Positions 45,806-57,600 of a stretch of 64,000 nt of DNA are shown piece by piece. Position numbers and translations under genes: made by a program. Source of the DNA: Tritrichomonas musculus (Eukaryota > Parabasalia > Tritrichomonadida > Tritrichomonadidae); the NCBI GenBank assembly GCA_039105265.1, contig JAPFFF010000058.1, positions 62,001 to 126,000 of the forward strand, written 5' to 3'. A model generated the notes under the pieces. That model did not search any database and was not told the DNA's origin. It worked only from the letters and a program-made list of their open reading frames with translations. Numbering within the stretch: the stretch's first letter is position 1; each line of letters opens with the position of its first letter.

Positions 45806-46033
45806 CTGACCAGAGGGGATAATTCACGTGTTAGACTGGGTGGAAATAATGGAGTACTTACAAAACAGTCTAACCATACTATTAAAGATCAAAAACAAAA
45901 ATATTTAGATGAAAAAATTAGTTACTGTCAAAATAAAATGCATGTTCCTACCAACAAATGTTGCAAAGAAGAATTTGTTAACAGGCTTTTAGATCACTTA
46001 GGAATATTTATTCATATTATTCCAGATAAATAA
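45806..46033 (+). pseudogene. Orphan 3' coding remnant
   Basis: An open stretch of 75 codons without a usable start ends at 46,033 (CCKEEFVNRLLDHLGIFIHI then PDK). The composition looks coding. It may belong to the same fossil insertion as the minus-strand remains at 43.4-45.3 kb. No family was recognised. Confidence 0.35.
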
Positions 46034-46324
46034 ATTATCAAAAGCTAGGGATATAAAGAAATTAAGAATTATTCTTTTATTTTTTATAAATTCAAGAGGC
46101 ATGTCAACCAAAATTCTACTCGATAAATTTTTTTGAAAATGATAATATAAGATTTAAATGATGTATATTAAAACTTTTCCTCTTGAGCAAACGAAAACTT
46201 CTATACAGTTTTTAGTTTTCATTCAAATCATCATTTTTAACTCAATATCTTCAATTCAAAAAGTAGATATATTCAAATTTATATATTGAAAAATGAATTC
46301 TCTTTCATTTTTGATAAGATCATG

Positions 46325-46420
46325 ATTGAATACCATTTCAATTTGAGAGTATTTTTATTGAATAGCTTTTCAATTTGAGAGAAGGCTAATTGAATATTCT
46401 TTCAATTTGAGAAGAATAAA
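46325..46420 (+). repeat. 32-bp tandem repeat, three copies
   Basis: Units start at 46,325, 46,357 and 46,389, each beginning ATTGAATA and sharing TTTCAATTTGAGA. The period is exactly 32 bp and the copies are diverged at their 3' ends. No gene overlaps. Confidence 0.85.
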
Positions 46421-47661
46421 TAAGTTTTATTTATAACTTGGAAATTGAATAATCAAATATTTATTTTATGATATAAATATACTTAGATATTAATTATGAA
46501 TTTATAAAAGTAATTATATTTGCATGTCACAAAAAATTTAAAATATATATTTTAAAATGTTTTATTTTGTTTTTACAAAGTAGGTAAAATCATTATTTGA
46601 TTTATAATAAAGAAGTATATAATTTTTATTAATCAACAAAATAAATTTCTGCTCTCATATTCTCAAATATTTATTTAAAATATAATTATTTGAAAAAGTT
46701 CGATCGGAAAAACAAAAAAAGATTTATTTCAAAATTTTTTTTATATAATTTTAAAGTAAAATGAAATGAATTTATCATAAGTTCTATAAATCCTCTAAAA
46801 ATCATATTTTGAGCACTAATTATATTTTATTTTTTCAATGAACTATCAATTGAATTGAAAGTTTAATAATAGCGTATATTGAAATGTATAAAAGAAAATC
46901 CCAATATAATTATTAAAATGGCTGTTTTACTTTGATTAAAAAATGAAATATGATTAGTATCACAGCTATTTGAAAATAAGACGTTTTATGTTTAAATATT
47001 TAAAGAACGTATAGAGTAATCGTAAAAATCATTAGTAATTTGTTAATATTATTAAGTTATAAATGTAAAGAATCTTGGATCTTATATTTCTATAGAGTGG
47101 ATAAAATAAAAAATCAAATTTGATGTTTTTTACCTAAAAACTATTAATTTTTATTGTACAAACTAAATAATTGGATTCCAAAGATCATAAATACATTCTT
47201 CTTTTTTATATTAATCTTTTATAATTGGACTTATCTTATTTTCTACTTTCACTTTTTGAGAGCTTTTTTTTGGTTGATATGCCTCTTAAATTCAATAGAA
47301 ATATTTTTATGGGTACATGATTTTATGTGGAATTAAGTTATAAATCATTCCCTCACAGAAATTTTATTCAATTTTCTATATATGAAAGGTTTTTTATAGG
47401 CACATCTCTTTATTTTCCATTATCAAATTTGGTTTTCTGTACTAATAATGAACTTTTCTGTTATCATAATGAACATTACCGTTATTAAAGTTGATTTTTC
47501 CTTTATAATCACGAAAAGATTGTAGGCTTTTAATAAAAATGCTTTTTTTGCCATACCTGACCTTATAGAAGACAAAAGTTTATTCGTTTATATCAAACGG
47601 TTTGATTCAATTCTAAATTGTCGCATTTAAAAAAATAAATAATTTTCAATATCACTTAAAC
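46421..47661. other. A+T-rich gene desert
   Basis: No open frame with protein-like composition, no RNA gene and no strong repeat were seen. Confidence 0.5.
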
Positions 47662-47805
47662 TACAGAAAAAAATTGAATACTTATTGGGCGACACTCCAT
47701 TTAAAATTTTTCCAGAAATTCAATCAATTACAGAAAAATTGAATACTTATTTGGTGACACTCCATTTAAAAATTTTCCTGAAATTCAATCAATTACAGAA
47801 AAAAT
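47662..47805 (+). repeat. Tandem duplication of about 66 bp
   Basis: Two copies begin TACAGAAAAA at 47,662 and 47,729, with a third start at 47,794. Each contains TTGAATACTTATT, GACACTCCATTTAAAA and AAATTCAATCAAT, and they differ at a few sites. The spacings are 67 and 65 bp. Confidence 0.85.
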
Positions 47806-48799
47806 TTTTTTTTCCAGATGGGTTCCGGCTTGAAATAACGTATTTTTATCATTTTAAAATAAATTTATCTTATTATATTTTCATTTTTTTAAAAAACATA
47901 TTTAAAGAATAAAATATTTATATATTTCTTTATATTTTAATCAACCATTTATGTAAAAAGAAAGATCAAATGCATTTTTCTATTCATCTAAATTTTTAGC
48001 ATTTTCAGATGATATTTATAATATAAAGTTATATATAAATTTAACAACTTATTTATTTATTAAATTTTCGAAATATTGTTTATTAACCGAGATAAATGTA
48101 TAATATATTAAAAAATGGGAGAAAATTGTTTTTGTTTTTTCTCGTTGAATCTTGGATAGATTTATATGTTTAAGCATTTTAAAAGTATTTAATTATTTAT
48201 TATAATTTAATTAATTTATTTATTCTAAATTATATCGATTTAATTTTAAGATATAAAAATATTTTTTTTTTTGGAAATAATATTCTCAAAAAGTTAATAT
48301 TAAAGTTTATTGTATATACGAAAACCTCCAAAAAAAAGAAGATTTCACTTTAAAAACGCATAATAATAAAATATCAACACCAATAATTTGTAAATTTCAT
48401 ATTTAATGTAGAAAATTTAAGTAAAATGGACAAAATATAATAATTCATTTTGATATTTTGAAAAAAATACTCAAAATCCATTTATTTCCAGACAATTAGA
48501 GCAACTATAATATTTTTAATTCGATTTAAATGAGTTTTTTGAAGTTTCAAATAGAATGATAAATAATATTTTTCTCTCAAAATTTTGAATGATATTCCTT
48601 TCAATTTTATTTTTTAAGATTAAAATATGATTATCTTTAAATATAAATAAATATTTAATAATTGTATCGGTAAAATTAAAGATAATCTTATATAATTAAA
48701 CATATCATAATATGATTAAATAAAAAACCTATTAAGTCCCAAAAAGTCCCAGCATATTGAGTCGGGACCCATCTTTTTTTCCATAATTTCCATCAAATA
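47806..48799. other. A+T-rich spacer upstream of the BspA-like gene
   Basis: No gene was seen. Close to the start, GTCCC at about 48,746 and GGGAC at about 48,764 flank AGCATATTGAGTC and could form a small G+C hairpin. TTTTGAATGATATTCC near 48,582 resembles the recurrent TTTTGAATG motif. Confidence 0.45.
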
Positions 48800-51571
48800 A
48801 TGAAATCCATTATACACCTTCAAATTGCTTACAAACTGAACAGCGATGACTTTACAGCTATAGTTATCTATTCTCCAAATGCCAAAGGAAATATCATAAT
48901 TCCTAAATCAATTAAATATAATAATCATGATTATGTAATAACAAAAATTAGCCAATATTCATTCAAAAACAATGCCTTAATCAAGTCAATTTCTTTCCCA
49001 TCCAATTCAGAAATCGAAATAATTGAAAGATATTCTTTTTATTGTTCATCAATCGAAAAAATCTCCTTACCTCCAAGCTTAAAAGTACTAGAAGGTGGAT
49101 GGAATTATTGCACATCAAAACTAAATCAAATATCCTTTTCATCTTTGAATCAAGATTATTTTTTTAATGATCAAAATATTATTTTATCCAAAATTTCATT
49201 AGAAAGCAAGAATTATGATGTTTTTAATTTCCCATTAAACAAAATAACGTCTATAACAATTCCATCTTCTATAAAAATTATCAAATCTCATGCTTTTTCA
49301 AATTGTGATTATCTTCAAGAAGTAAAATTTCCAAATGATTCAGAACTCAGCATAATTGGTGATTATGCATTCAGTGAAACATCAATAGATTGCATTAATA
49401 TTCCTTCAACAGTTAGAAAGATTCAATATGCAGCTTTTTCATATTGCACAAACTTAAAAATCGTCACTTTTGGAAATAATTCTCAATTGAAAACGATTGG
49501 AAAAGCAACTTTTTATAAATCTGGTCTTGAACAGATAACAATTCCTTCAGGGATTGAAACAATTGAAGAAGATACATTTAGATTTTTAAATAATTTGAAT
49601 TCAATTAATTTTGAAGCTGATTCAAAATTGAAAACAATTAAAAGAAACTCATTTTTGGGCTCTTCAATTGGATCACTTTCACTTCCAGCCAGTGTTGAAG
49701 AAATTGAAGAAGGATTTGCAATTAATGCCAAAATTAGAAATAGAATCATCATTGATCCAAATAACAAAAACTTTTTGTTATATGAAAACACACATTTAAT
49801 TGGAAAATCAAATCCAAATCAAGATGATTTTGACGTAATTCTCCTTGCATTTCCATATGAAAGTGTTACTATTCCTCCATTTATAAGACACATTGGAGAA
49901 CAATCTTTTTCTAACTCAAAATTTCTTAAATCAATTGAATTTACACATGACTCAAAGCTTCAATCAATTGGAGTGAATGCTTTTAAAAATACATTAATAA
50001 ATCAGATTGTGATTCCTTCCAGTGTTGAAAAAATTGGATATGGCGCTTTTAGTGACTGCAGCAAACTAAAATCTTTTAAATTCTTACCAAACTCCAAATT
50101 ACAAGTAATCGAACCATATACTTTCTCAAATTGTTCAATTCCAGAAATTACAATTCCATCGAGTGTCAAAATAATTGGCAAATCTGCATTTTTTATATCA
50201 AAAATCAGTTCTGTTCAATTCGAAGAAGGATCACAATTGGAAATAATTGATGATGATGCTTTTCGTATCACAGATATCGCAAGCATTAAAATCCCTGCAA
50301 GTGTAAAAAGAATTGGAGAGAAAGCTTTTGATTATTGTAAATTATTGTCATCAATAGAAATACCAACAGATTCACAATTGGAATCATTTGAACCAAATTC
50401 TTTTAATTCTACTTTAATTGATTCAATATACATTCCATCGAATTGTAATGAATTGAAAAAGAAATGGTGCACTGGACTTCAATTAAAAAGATTTCAGATT
50501 TCTCCTGAAAACAAAAGTTTTATATCATTTGAAGATAGATTTATTCTTGGAAAATCAAATCCAGATGAAAATATATATGATTTATTAATTGCTACAAAAG
50601 ATCTTTCAATGAAAAACATTCCATTGTTTATTAAAGAAATTGCATCATCTGCTTTTGAAGGTCAAAAGCTCGTCTCACTTGAATTTGATGAAAATTGTCA
50701 AATAAGAAAAATTAATCCTTATACATTTTCAAATTCGTCATTAAGTACAATCAAATTCCATTCAAAATTGAAATCAATTGGCGAATGTGCTTTCTATCTT
50801 TGTAGTTGTCTCCAATCAGTCACATTTCCATTAAATTCTGAAATCACTTCAATTGAATCCTATGCTTTTTCATTCTCATCATTAGAAAGATTTTCTATCC
50901 CTTCAACTGTTGAATATATAGGAGACGGCGCTTTCTCAAAATCGAGATATCTTAAAGAAGTAAAATTTGTTGGCAATTCTTCATTGAAAATAATGGGTTC
51001 AAAGGCCTTTGAAGAAACAGCAATCGAATATATTGCAATCCCATCAAAAGTAAAGATCATTGCTGATTCTGCTTTTAAGAATTGCTTGAATTTGAAAACA
51101 GTTCATTTACCAAATAATTCAGAATTATGTTCAATTGGAAATTCTGCATTTTACGTAACATCAATTAAGACATTTTCATTTCCTTCTAAAATTAAAGAAA
51201 TATCGACTAGCTCTTTTGGAGGTTGTTCTAAATTGGAATCAATTAATTTTAGTGACGATTCTGATTTGAATTTAATTGGTGATTTGGCCTTTTTCTTCAC
51301 AAATATTGAACATGTTGTTGTTCCATCAAAAGTAACAAGTGTTGGCTCAAATGCATTTTCTAATTGTATCAAATTACAAAGAATAGAGTTTTTGAGTGAT
51401 GATTCACTTATAATTGATGATTTATGCTTTAGTTTTTCTAATAATTTAACGATAATTTCTTTCCCAAATATTCATCATTTATCAATACCAAACAATGCAT
51501 TTGACGGCAACGAAAACAATCTCTTATTTTTTGCTAATGCTAATGCAAAAGTTGAAATCTTAGATTATTAA
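48800..51571 (+). CDS. BspA-like leucine-rich repeat protein (LRR_5 type)
   Basis: 923 residues built almost entirely of repeats of about 23 residues of the Treponema pallidum / BspA type, with phrases such as IPSSVKIIGKSAFF, IEIPTDSQLESFEPNSF, VVPSKVTSVGSNAFSNC and LQSIGVNAFKNT. These form a beta solenoid used in adhesion. Trichomonads carry hundreds of such genes, many on the cell surface. No signal peptide or C-terminal membrane helix is visible here, so the protein may be intracellular, secreted by another path, or surface-bound through partners. The family is thought to have come from bacteria by lateral transfer. Confidence 0.93.
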   Translation: MKSIIHLQIAYKLNSDDFTAIVIYSPNAKGNIIIPKSIKYNNHDYVITKISQYSFKNNALIKSISFPSNSEIEIIERYSFYCSSIEKISLPPSLKVLEGGWNYCTSKLNQISFSSLNQDYFFNDQNIILSKISLESKNYDVFNFPLNKITSITIPSSIKIIKSHAFSNCDYLQEVKFPNDSELSIIGDYAFSETSIDCINIPSTVRKIQYAAFSYCTNLKIVTFGNNSQLKTIGKATFYKSGLEQITIPSGIETIEEDTFRFLNNLNSINFEADSKLKTIKRNSFLGSSIGSLSLPASVEEIEEGFAINAKIRNRIIIDPNNKNFLLYENTHLIGKSNPNQDDFDVILLAFPYESVTIPPFIRHIGEQSFSNSKFLKSIEFTHDSKLQSIGVNAFKNTLINQIVIPSSVEKIGYGAFSDCSKLKSFKFLPNSKLQVIEPYTFSNCSIPEITIPSSVKIIGKSAFFISKISSVQFEEGSQLEIIDDDAFRITDIASIKIPASVKRIGEKAFDYCKLLSSIEIPTDSQLESFEPNSFNSTLIDSIYIPSNCNELKKKWCTGLQLKRFQISPENKSFISFEDRFILGKSNPDENIYDLLIATKDLSMKNIPLFIKEIASSAFEGQKLVSLEFDENCQIRKINPYTFSNSSLSTIKFHSKLKSIGECAFYLCSCLQSVTFPLNSEITSIESYAFSFSSLERFSIPSTVEYIGDGAFSKSRYLKEVKFVGNSSLKIMGSKAFEETAIEYIAIPSKVKIIADSAFKNCLNLKTVHLPNNSELCSIGNSAFYVTSIKTFSFPSKIKEISTSSFGGCSKLESINFSDDSDLNLIGDLAFFFTNIEHVVVPSKVTSVGSNAFSNCIKLQRIEFLSDDSLIIDDLCFSFSNNLTIISFPNIHHLSIPNNAFDGNENNLLFFANANAKVEILDY

Positions 51572-51601
51572 AAATGATATATTTACAATTAAAATTTTGA
51601 A

Positions 51602-52078
51602 TAGACTTGTTATTTTGAGAATCGATATCAAAAACGTCACTTTTTTGCATCTGATACTCGATTATCAGTTTAAAAATCTGATATCGAGATTATCGATTAT
51701 AAGGATATCAAGTATGAAATGTGATATGAAAATAATTGTAAACCTGATTTCAATTACCGAGATCTCGAGATCTCAAACTGATTTATCTTTTTTTATAATT
51801 GGTATTTGTGATTTTATAATATTTAAAAAAATAATATAATGTATTGCTGTTTATTTTAAGATTAAAATCAAAAAATACATTCTTTTTTTATGAAATATTT
51901 GAGATTAAATTACGATCATATATTTATCAAAAAGTTTAATTGAAAATTCTGATATCAAAAGCTGAGAAAAAAAATTCTCGATCTCTGAAATCGATCTCGA
52001 GAATCTGTGCATATTTATGTATCGATATCAAAAAGTCAATCAATTATCGATCTCGAGAATCGGAGAATAACAAGTCTA
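51602..52078. mobile_element. Palindrome-rich MITE-like element with TA-flanked inverted ends
   Basis: About 477 bp. The left end TAGACTTGTTATT and the right end (other strand) TAGACTTGTTATT match over 13 bp, with related sequence further in. Both outer edges are TA. Inside are palindromes built on ATCGATATC and TCGAGA, including the perfect 16-mer GAGATCTCGAGATCTC at 51,759-51,774. There is no transposase gene. A non-autonomous element is the likeliest reading. Confidence 0.55.
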
Positions 52079-53226
52079 ACTTTGAAATATAAATAAGAAA
52101 ATTAATTTATTTAAGATTTTCTTCTTTTGCTTTTATTTCTAAAAATCTTTTGCTTCATCTATGAATATTGTAATTCAAAATCTACGTTATTGCATTGTAA
52201 TTTTCCGTTAGAAATATTGAAATTCCAAAAGTTATATGAAAATTTTGATCAAAATTTATGTGAACTTTTTGAGAATAAAATTTTAAATACCGTAATTCCA
52301 AAAATCTCAGATATATTCAATTAATCTCAGACATTTTTGAGGAAACTTTTAATTATTTGAAAGAATTTATTCAATCTATAGAATTATTTTAAGAGTATAT
52401 TTGTTCAATGATTTGAATAGACAATGATATTTGACCTTTTTATTTTTCATTGAAAAAGCAGGAATTTTGAAAGTTTTTTGAAAAAAATTGAAAGTCTTTC
52501 AGTGAGTTTTCTCAAAAATGTCTGAGATTAATTGAATTACGGTATTCCACTTAGAATTTGAATGCGTTGATATTCATTTTAAAGTTGAACAAAAACTACA
52601 TCCTAGCTTCTTTTGTTTTCATTGATTGAATACAAAGAAAGTATAATTTAAAAACTCAATTAATATTTCAATATTTTTGAATGTGGAATTAATGAAAAAT
52701 ATTGAATGATATAAATATATCATGATGATACATTAGTATCACTATCAGACACAACCAAATTAATAATATTCAAAATAAATAATGAAATTATTAAAATAGT
52801 TTTTTTTATTTAAATAATATAATTGTTTATATAAAAAAAATAAAATGCAAGATCTTCATGTATAAAATCTTTATTTTATATATTCAAAGTTGAAAAGTTT
52901 TTTTTTTTTTGGTAGATCGAAAATTTATACTTTTTTCGACAAAATTTTTTATATAAAAATTCAACTTTTCTCAATCGTTTTTGGCTAAACATACATTATT
53001 TTTTAATATAATTCATAAAACTAATTAAAATATTGATTTGTTTTAAAATAATAAAGAAAATTATTATTTACATCAAGAAAAACATATATTATTATGGTTA
53101 ACGTTTATCGAAAAAAGCATAAATTTTCGATTTACCTTTTTTTTAGTTGAAATTTTATGAAATATGAATATAGCAACAATTTCCAAATAATCTATCTTTC
53201 ATAAATAAATCATTATGATTCATTTG
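52079..53226. other. A+T-rich spacer with a long inverted repeat
   Basis: No convincing gene. It holds the 27-bp perfect inverted repeat described separately and the short phrase ATACCGTAATTC, present near the left arm (52,288-52,299) and inverted near the right arm. Confidence 0.5.
52315..52537. repeat. 27-bp perfect inverted repeat
   Basis: The arms at 52,315-52,341 and 52,511-52,537 are exact reverse complements (containing TTAATCTCAGACATTTTTG). They are separated by 169 bp. This could be a foldback element or an inverted duplication. Confidence 0.9.
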
Positions 53227-53781
53227 TCACTCATCTAATTCAAAAAAATCGTCATCATATTTATCATCAATATTTTCTATTTCATTGAAAAATGATTTAA
53301 TTTGAGTTTTATCTTTGACTTTCTCTTCTGCCAAATTGCTTTCTTTTTCTTTTTCTTTTTGATTTTTTTGTTTTATCATATTAATTTGTTCATTTGATAA
53401 ATTAATTATATACGTATTCCAACGATTTTTTAATTGATTTCCACTTCTTCCTTCAAAAAAAGAAGATATTAATTTCCATTTTGAACCGAATTCTTCATAT
53501 TTTTCAATCAACAATAAATCTTCTTCATTTGAAAATTTTTCATGTTTGATTGAAGGTGACAAATAGCTTTCATATCTTTCTTTACATTGACGACAAGATC
53601 TATATGGCATCAACGCTGCAATTCTTTTCCAATCTTTTTTCCCATAATATTTAATTAGATTTAATAATCTTATATCTTCTTCCTTTGTGAATATTTGCCT
53701 TTTTCGATTCTTCTTCATTGAACTTTTGATATTATTTGACTTTTTGATGTCGCTCTTTGCTTTTTCCTCAGGAGTCGTCAT
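53227..53781 (-). CDS. Two-repeat Myb (R2R3-like) DNA-binding protein
   Basis: 184 residues. Two Myb repeats lie at about 28-125. The first is FTKEEDIRLLNLIKYYGKKD, then WKRIAALMPYRSCRQCKERY; the second is FSNEEDLLLIEKYEEFGSKW, then ISSFFEGRSGNQLKNRWNTY. The recognition helices carry the usual RS-R/Q-CKERY and RSGNQLKNRW patterns. A Lys-rich head and an acidic tail flank them. Such proteins regulate transcription in trichomonads (for example the iron-responsive and initiator-linked Myb factors of T. vaginalis); the target here is unknown. Confidence 0.9.
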   Translation of the reverse strand: MTTPEEKAKSDIKKSNNIKSSMKKNRKRQIFTKEEDIRLLNLIKYYGKKDWKRIAALMPYRSCRQCKERYESYLSPSIKHEKFSNEEDLLLIEKYEEFGSKWKLISSFFEGRSGNQLKNRWNTYIINLSNEQINMIKQKNQKEKEKESNLAEEKVKDKTQIKSFFNEIENIDDKYDDDFFELDE

Positions 53782-54657
53782 ATATTATAAAAAATGATCT
53801 AAAATAATATCCGAAGGTTTACGACATAATAAAATGACACATTATTTTCTTTTCAAAATTTACAGTAGTATTGAAAAATTCTTTGCTTTATTTCATCTTT
53901 TGAAAGCATAACAGAGACATTGGTTGGTTTTTTGAATTTGCTTGTAATTGATACTTCAATCAATTAGTATTTGTTATTTAGACAAATTACAGCATAAATA
54001 TTTGTTTTTATTAATTTTTAATTTTTGTTTGAATTTTTATATATTTCTGAAATTTACAACGTTCATTGAATAGAATCTAACTTTTGCTAGTATTTTCATC
54101 ATTTCACAATAAATAATACCAAATTTCAAATTATTTTATCAGCGATGATTTGTAAATTTTTTACATTTAAATAATTAATTATTCATATGATAAAAAAATA
54201 TATTTAAAGACATAAGCCAAATAAAGAATATTTAAATGATTACTACTCTTGATTCGATTTCTTTTAAATGAAGATTATTTAAATTAATTATGAAAATTAA
54301 GATTCGATTCATTTTTCACTTTTGTCATTTGCTTATTTAAAAGTTTCCAAAATTAATTTGCTTTCTTTCAATATTTTTTTTCCTCCTCCATTTTTTTCTA
54401 AATTATAATTCATGATAATATTGAAATTTTACATTACAGTTTTTTATTTTCAAATACATATCAGAATTCATTACTCTTTCTTTTATTCAAAAAAGCTCTT
54501 TATTAATTTCATTATATTTTTTTGCTAGTTATGCAGTATTACAATCAATTTTTTGCTAGTTATTTCAAGAGATAAAAAAAAATTGAATGTCTTTTCAGAA
54601 AAAATATTTATCGTATTATTCAAAAATTAAGAAAAAAACGAAAAATTTTAATTCAAA
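53782..54657. other. Divergent A+T-rich spacer
   Basis: Spacer of 876 bp between the Myb gene and the HECT ligase gene. TTTTTTGCTAGTTAT occurs twice near 54,520-54,560. No gene was seen. Confidence 0.5.
53795..53797 (-). promoter_or_regulatory. Initiator-like motif (TCATTTTTT) of the Myb gene
   Basis: On the minus strand GATCATTTTTTATAATAT precedes ATG. With +1 at the A (53,795) the leader is 14 nt, as expected for a trichomonad initiator. Confidence 0.6.
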
Positions 54658-57600
54658 ATGACAAAGCATCCACTCTTGTTATCTTCTTCAAAAATTTTCG
54701 TTGATTCTAATTTAATTGATAATATTCATCAATCTATTATTGATTTACAATTTGATCCGCCAAAAGATGAAATTAGAAAATTATTTGATGATTCAATTTC
54801 TTATCTTGATGCAGATATAGATTCACAAGCAATGGATGAACTTTTATCTCTCATTTTATCATGTTATTTACGAATTCCAGAACAAAAAAATGAACTTTTT
54901 AAAATTATTTTCGAAAATTCACAAAAAAACTCAAATAGACTAATTCTATTTGCTCTTATTCTTTCACAAACTGAACATTCTAGTGTTCCATCTGAAGTTT
55001 GCAATCTTATATCGATTATTTCAAAGCAAATATTATCGCAAATTCGACAACCTCAAGAACAATTCAAAATATTTAACCATGAAATTAGTCCCAAGTACAA
55101 ATCTAATTTTATTTGCGATATTATTTTAACCTTAAAAGCATCAGAAAAAGTTGTTTCCCTTTTTTATTCATACATTTTAACTCAGAAAGACATTTCAAAG
55201 ACAAGAATTGACAAAATTTTCCAAAAAATCTCAAAATCAAACGCAATAACTCTTCTTTCTGAAGATGTTCTCATTAAAACGACTCATTTTGAAAACTTTT
55301 CTCAAGAGAATTTATCAGTTATAATACCAAAATTAACGGAAAAAACGTTTCTTAAAGTTTTACATTTAATTCATGAAACTTTTTCAGAAGAGAAAACATT
55401 TATTAAACCTTTAGTATCTTCACTTTTTGATAAATGCATTGAATTTGATATAAAATTTAAAATTCTTCAAGATTTTTTTCCAACGATTCTTGACTCACTT
55501 GATCATTCAATTATCAAACCGTCATACTGGAATTATTTTGATAAGAACGATATAATTCTTCCTCAAAAAGTTACCGAAAAAATTGTTGATTTTCCGGATC
55601 CAAAAACCGCCCTAAAAGTGATCCAAAACATTCAAAAAATTCCAATTGAAATTTTGGCAGAAGGACTGCTTCACACTGACGATATTGAAATTTTTGAACG
55701 TTTAGTTCAATATAGTTTCTATGGCAAAGAAAATTCCACTTTTTCAGAAGAAAAATTTTGGCTTCATCTTTTTTCTGTCATTTCATCATCTAAAGAAAGA
55801 TATTCAAATTCACTGATGAATAAAATTGTTGATATTTTTGAGAAATTTGTGGATGAAAACAACTTTTTCATATATGTTGAATCGATGATCTTTGAGAATT
55901 ATCCAACAACAAACAATGGCAATTATTTTTTGTTTGATCTGTATAGCAGGTTGAGTTATGAGTACAAAGAAAATTTTAATGAGAACAAGGAAGTTTTACT
56001 GACTAAAATCAGAGAAAGAAAAAAATTTCCACTTCCTTCATTTTGGAATTTGTTTGATTTTGAGTTTATTGAGCAATTCTTTGAGGAAGAGAATAACATC
56101 CCTTTGATGCTTTACGCTTACCATTTCTGTAACATTAGCTCTCTTTCAACCAGAAAGATAAAAACGATTACAATTCGTACATTAAAAAGTGAAAAAAGTA
56201 AAAATTTGATTGCTGATTTCATTTCAAATAATGACTTGGATTACTTGGCCAATATGGATGAAGATTCATTATCATTAATTATATCTGCTTTAATTTTTGT
56301 TGAGCAAAAAGAAAAACCGAAAATTTATGGTTTAACAAAAGAAACCGTTCTTCCTTTTATCTCAATTTTATTCAATTTTTTGAATTCAATAAATTCACTT
56401 CCAATTGAAATTTCAAGTGAAATCGAAAGCATGATTTTGCCTGCCTGCAAATATCTATCAAAAAGTGACATGCCACTTTTAATTGAATCAATCGATTCAA
56501 TTTTGAATCACTACGATCATCTTTTCAATCCAAATTTTTTTAAATGCAACATAACTTTTGAAATGATTGAAATTTTGTTCTTTCAGCTAATTAACAATTG
56601 TTATAAAGCTGACAAATCAATTATATTGGAAATGATTTTTAGTTTACAAAGTCAATATTCAACGAATGAAAAAGTGAAACTTTTATTCGATAAGAATGGA
56701 ATTAATCTTTTTGTTTTCATTATTAAAAACAAATCAAGAATTAACAATTTTGAACGATTAAAAAAATTTGAATTCGATTTAAAAATTTTAGATTTGAAAA
56801 AAATTTCGAAAATTGCGGTTGATTCAATTCAAAATGCCTTATTTTATGAAGAATCAATCAACACAATTAATTTCCTTGAAAATTATTGCAAAAATGTTCC
56901 AAAATTAAAATTCACAAATCTGAAAAATATCAACAAAATAATTCACAAAACAATTGAAAGAAAAAAGTGGAATGACATTTTCAATATATTCAAATTTATG
57001 GCAGAAAAAAGTTTAGAAAAAGAATTCAAAGAAAATTCAATGATAAATTTTTCATTTGATAGTCTTCATCTAAACAAGTTTTTGCTTGATATATTAACCA
57101 TTGAAAAAATTGAGAATGTACATTCAATTTTTGAAATGCTATTCAAAATTCTGATGAAAGATGATTTAATTGCAACCAATTATTTGATTGTTTTATTTGA
57201 GAAAATCAGCTTTACTTGGAATATTGAGCCAAAAGAATTCTTAGAAAAATATTCAAACGAATATAAAACATACAAAGATTTGTTTATCAATTCAATGCGT
57301 AAAGTTTTTGGATTTCATCCCATATCACAAGAATTTGTTAGGAAAACTAAAGTTAAAAATATTTCAACTAATCAATCAAAAATTTTAACAAAAATTTTTG
57401 ATTTAACAAATAAAAAAATAAATGACTATCAATCATTTATTTTATTGCAAAATATTGCATCCTCCTTTCCCTTTCTTTTTTCACATTTAAATATCAAAAA
57501 GTTATTTTCAACTGTTGTAAAAACACTTGATTCTTTCACTCTTTTGTTTACTGTTCAAAATAATTCAAATAAAGAAATAATTAATGATTTAAAAAGATCA

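Noticed and set aside
46325-46420. CRISPR-like array
   Set aside because: The 32-bp repeats are contiguous with no spacers, there are only three copies, and the genome is eukaryotic.
47154-47336. 60-codon hydrophobic frame in the gene desert
   Set aside because: Phe/Ile/Leu bias expected from A+T-rich DNA; no start context or homology.
48800-51571. Bacterial contamination suggested by the BspA-like protein
   Set aside because: The gene has the same A+T content and spacer type as its neighbours, and the family is typical of trichomonads.
51597-51839. 80-codon frame after the BspA-like gene
   Set aside because: It lies inside the palindrome-rich element and has no protein-like composition.
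52127-52324. 65-codon frame in the 52-kb spacer
   Set aside because: No ATG start at the stated position, no family and no promoter motif; one end overlaps an inverted repeat arm.
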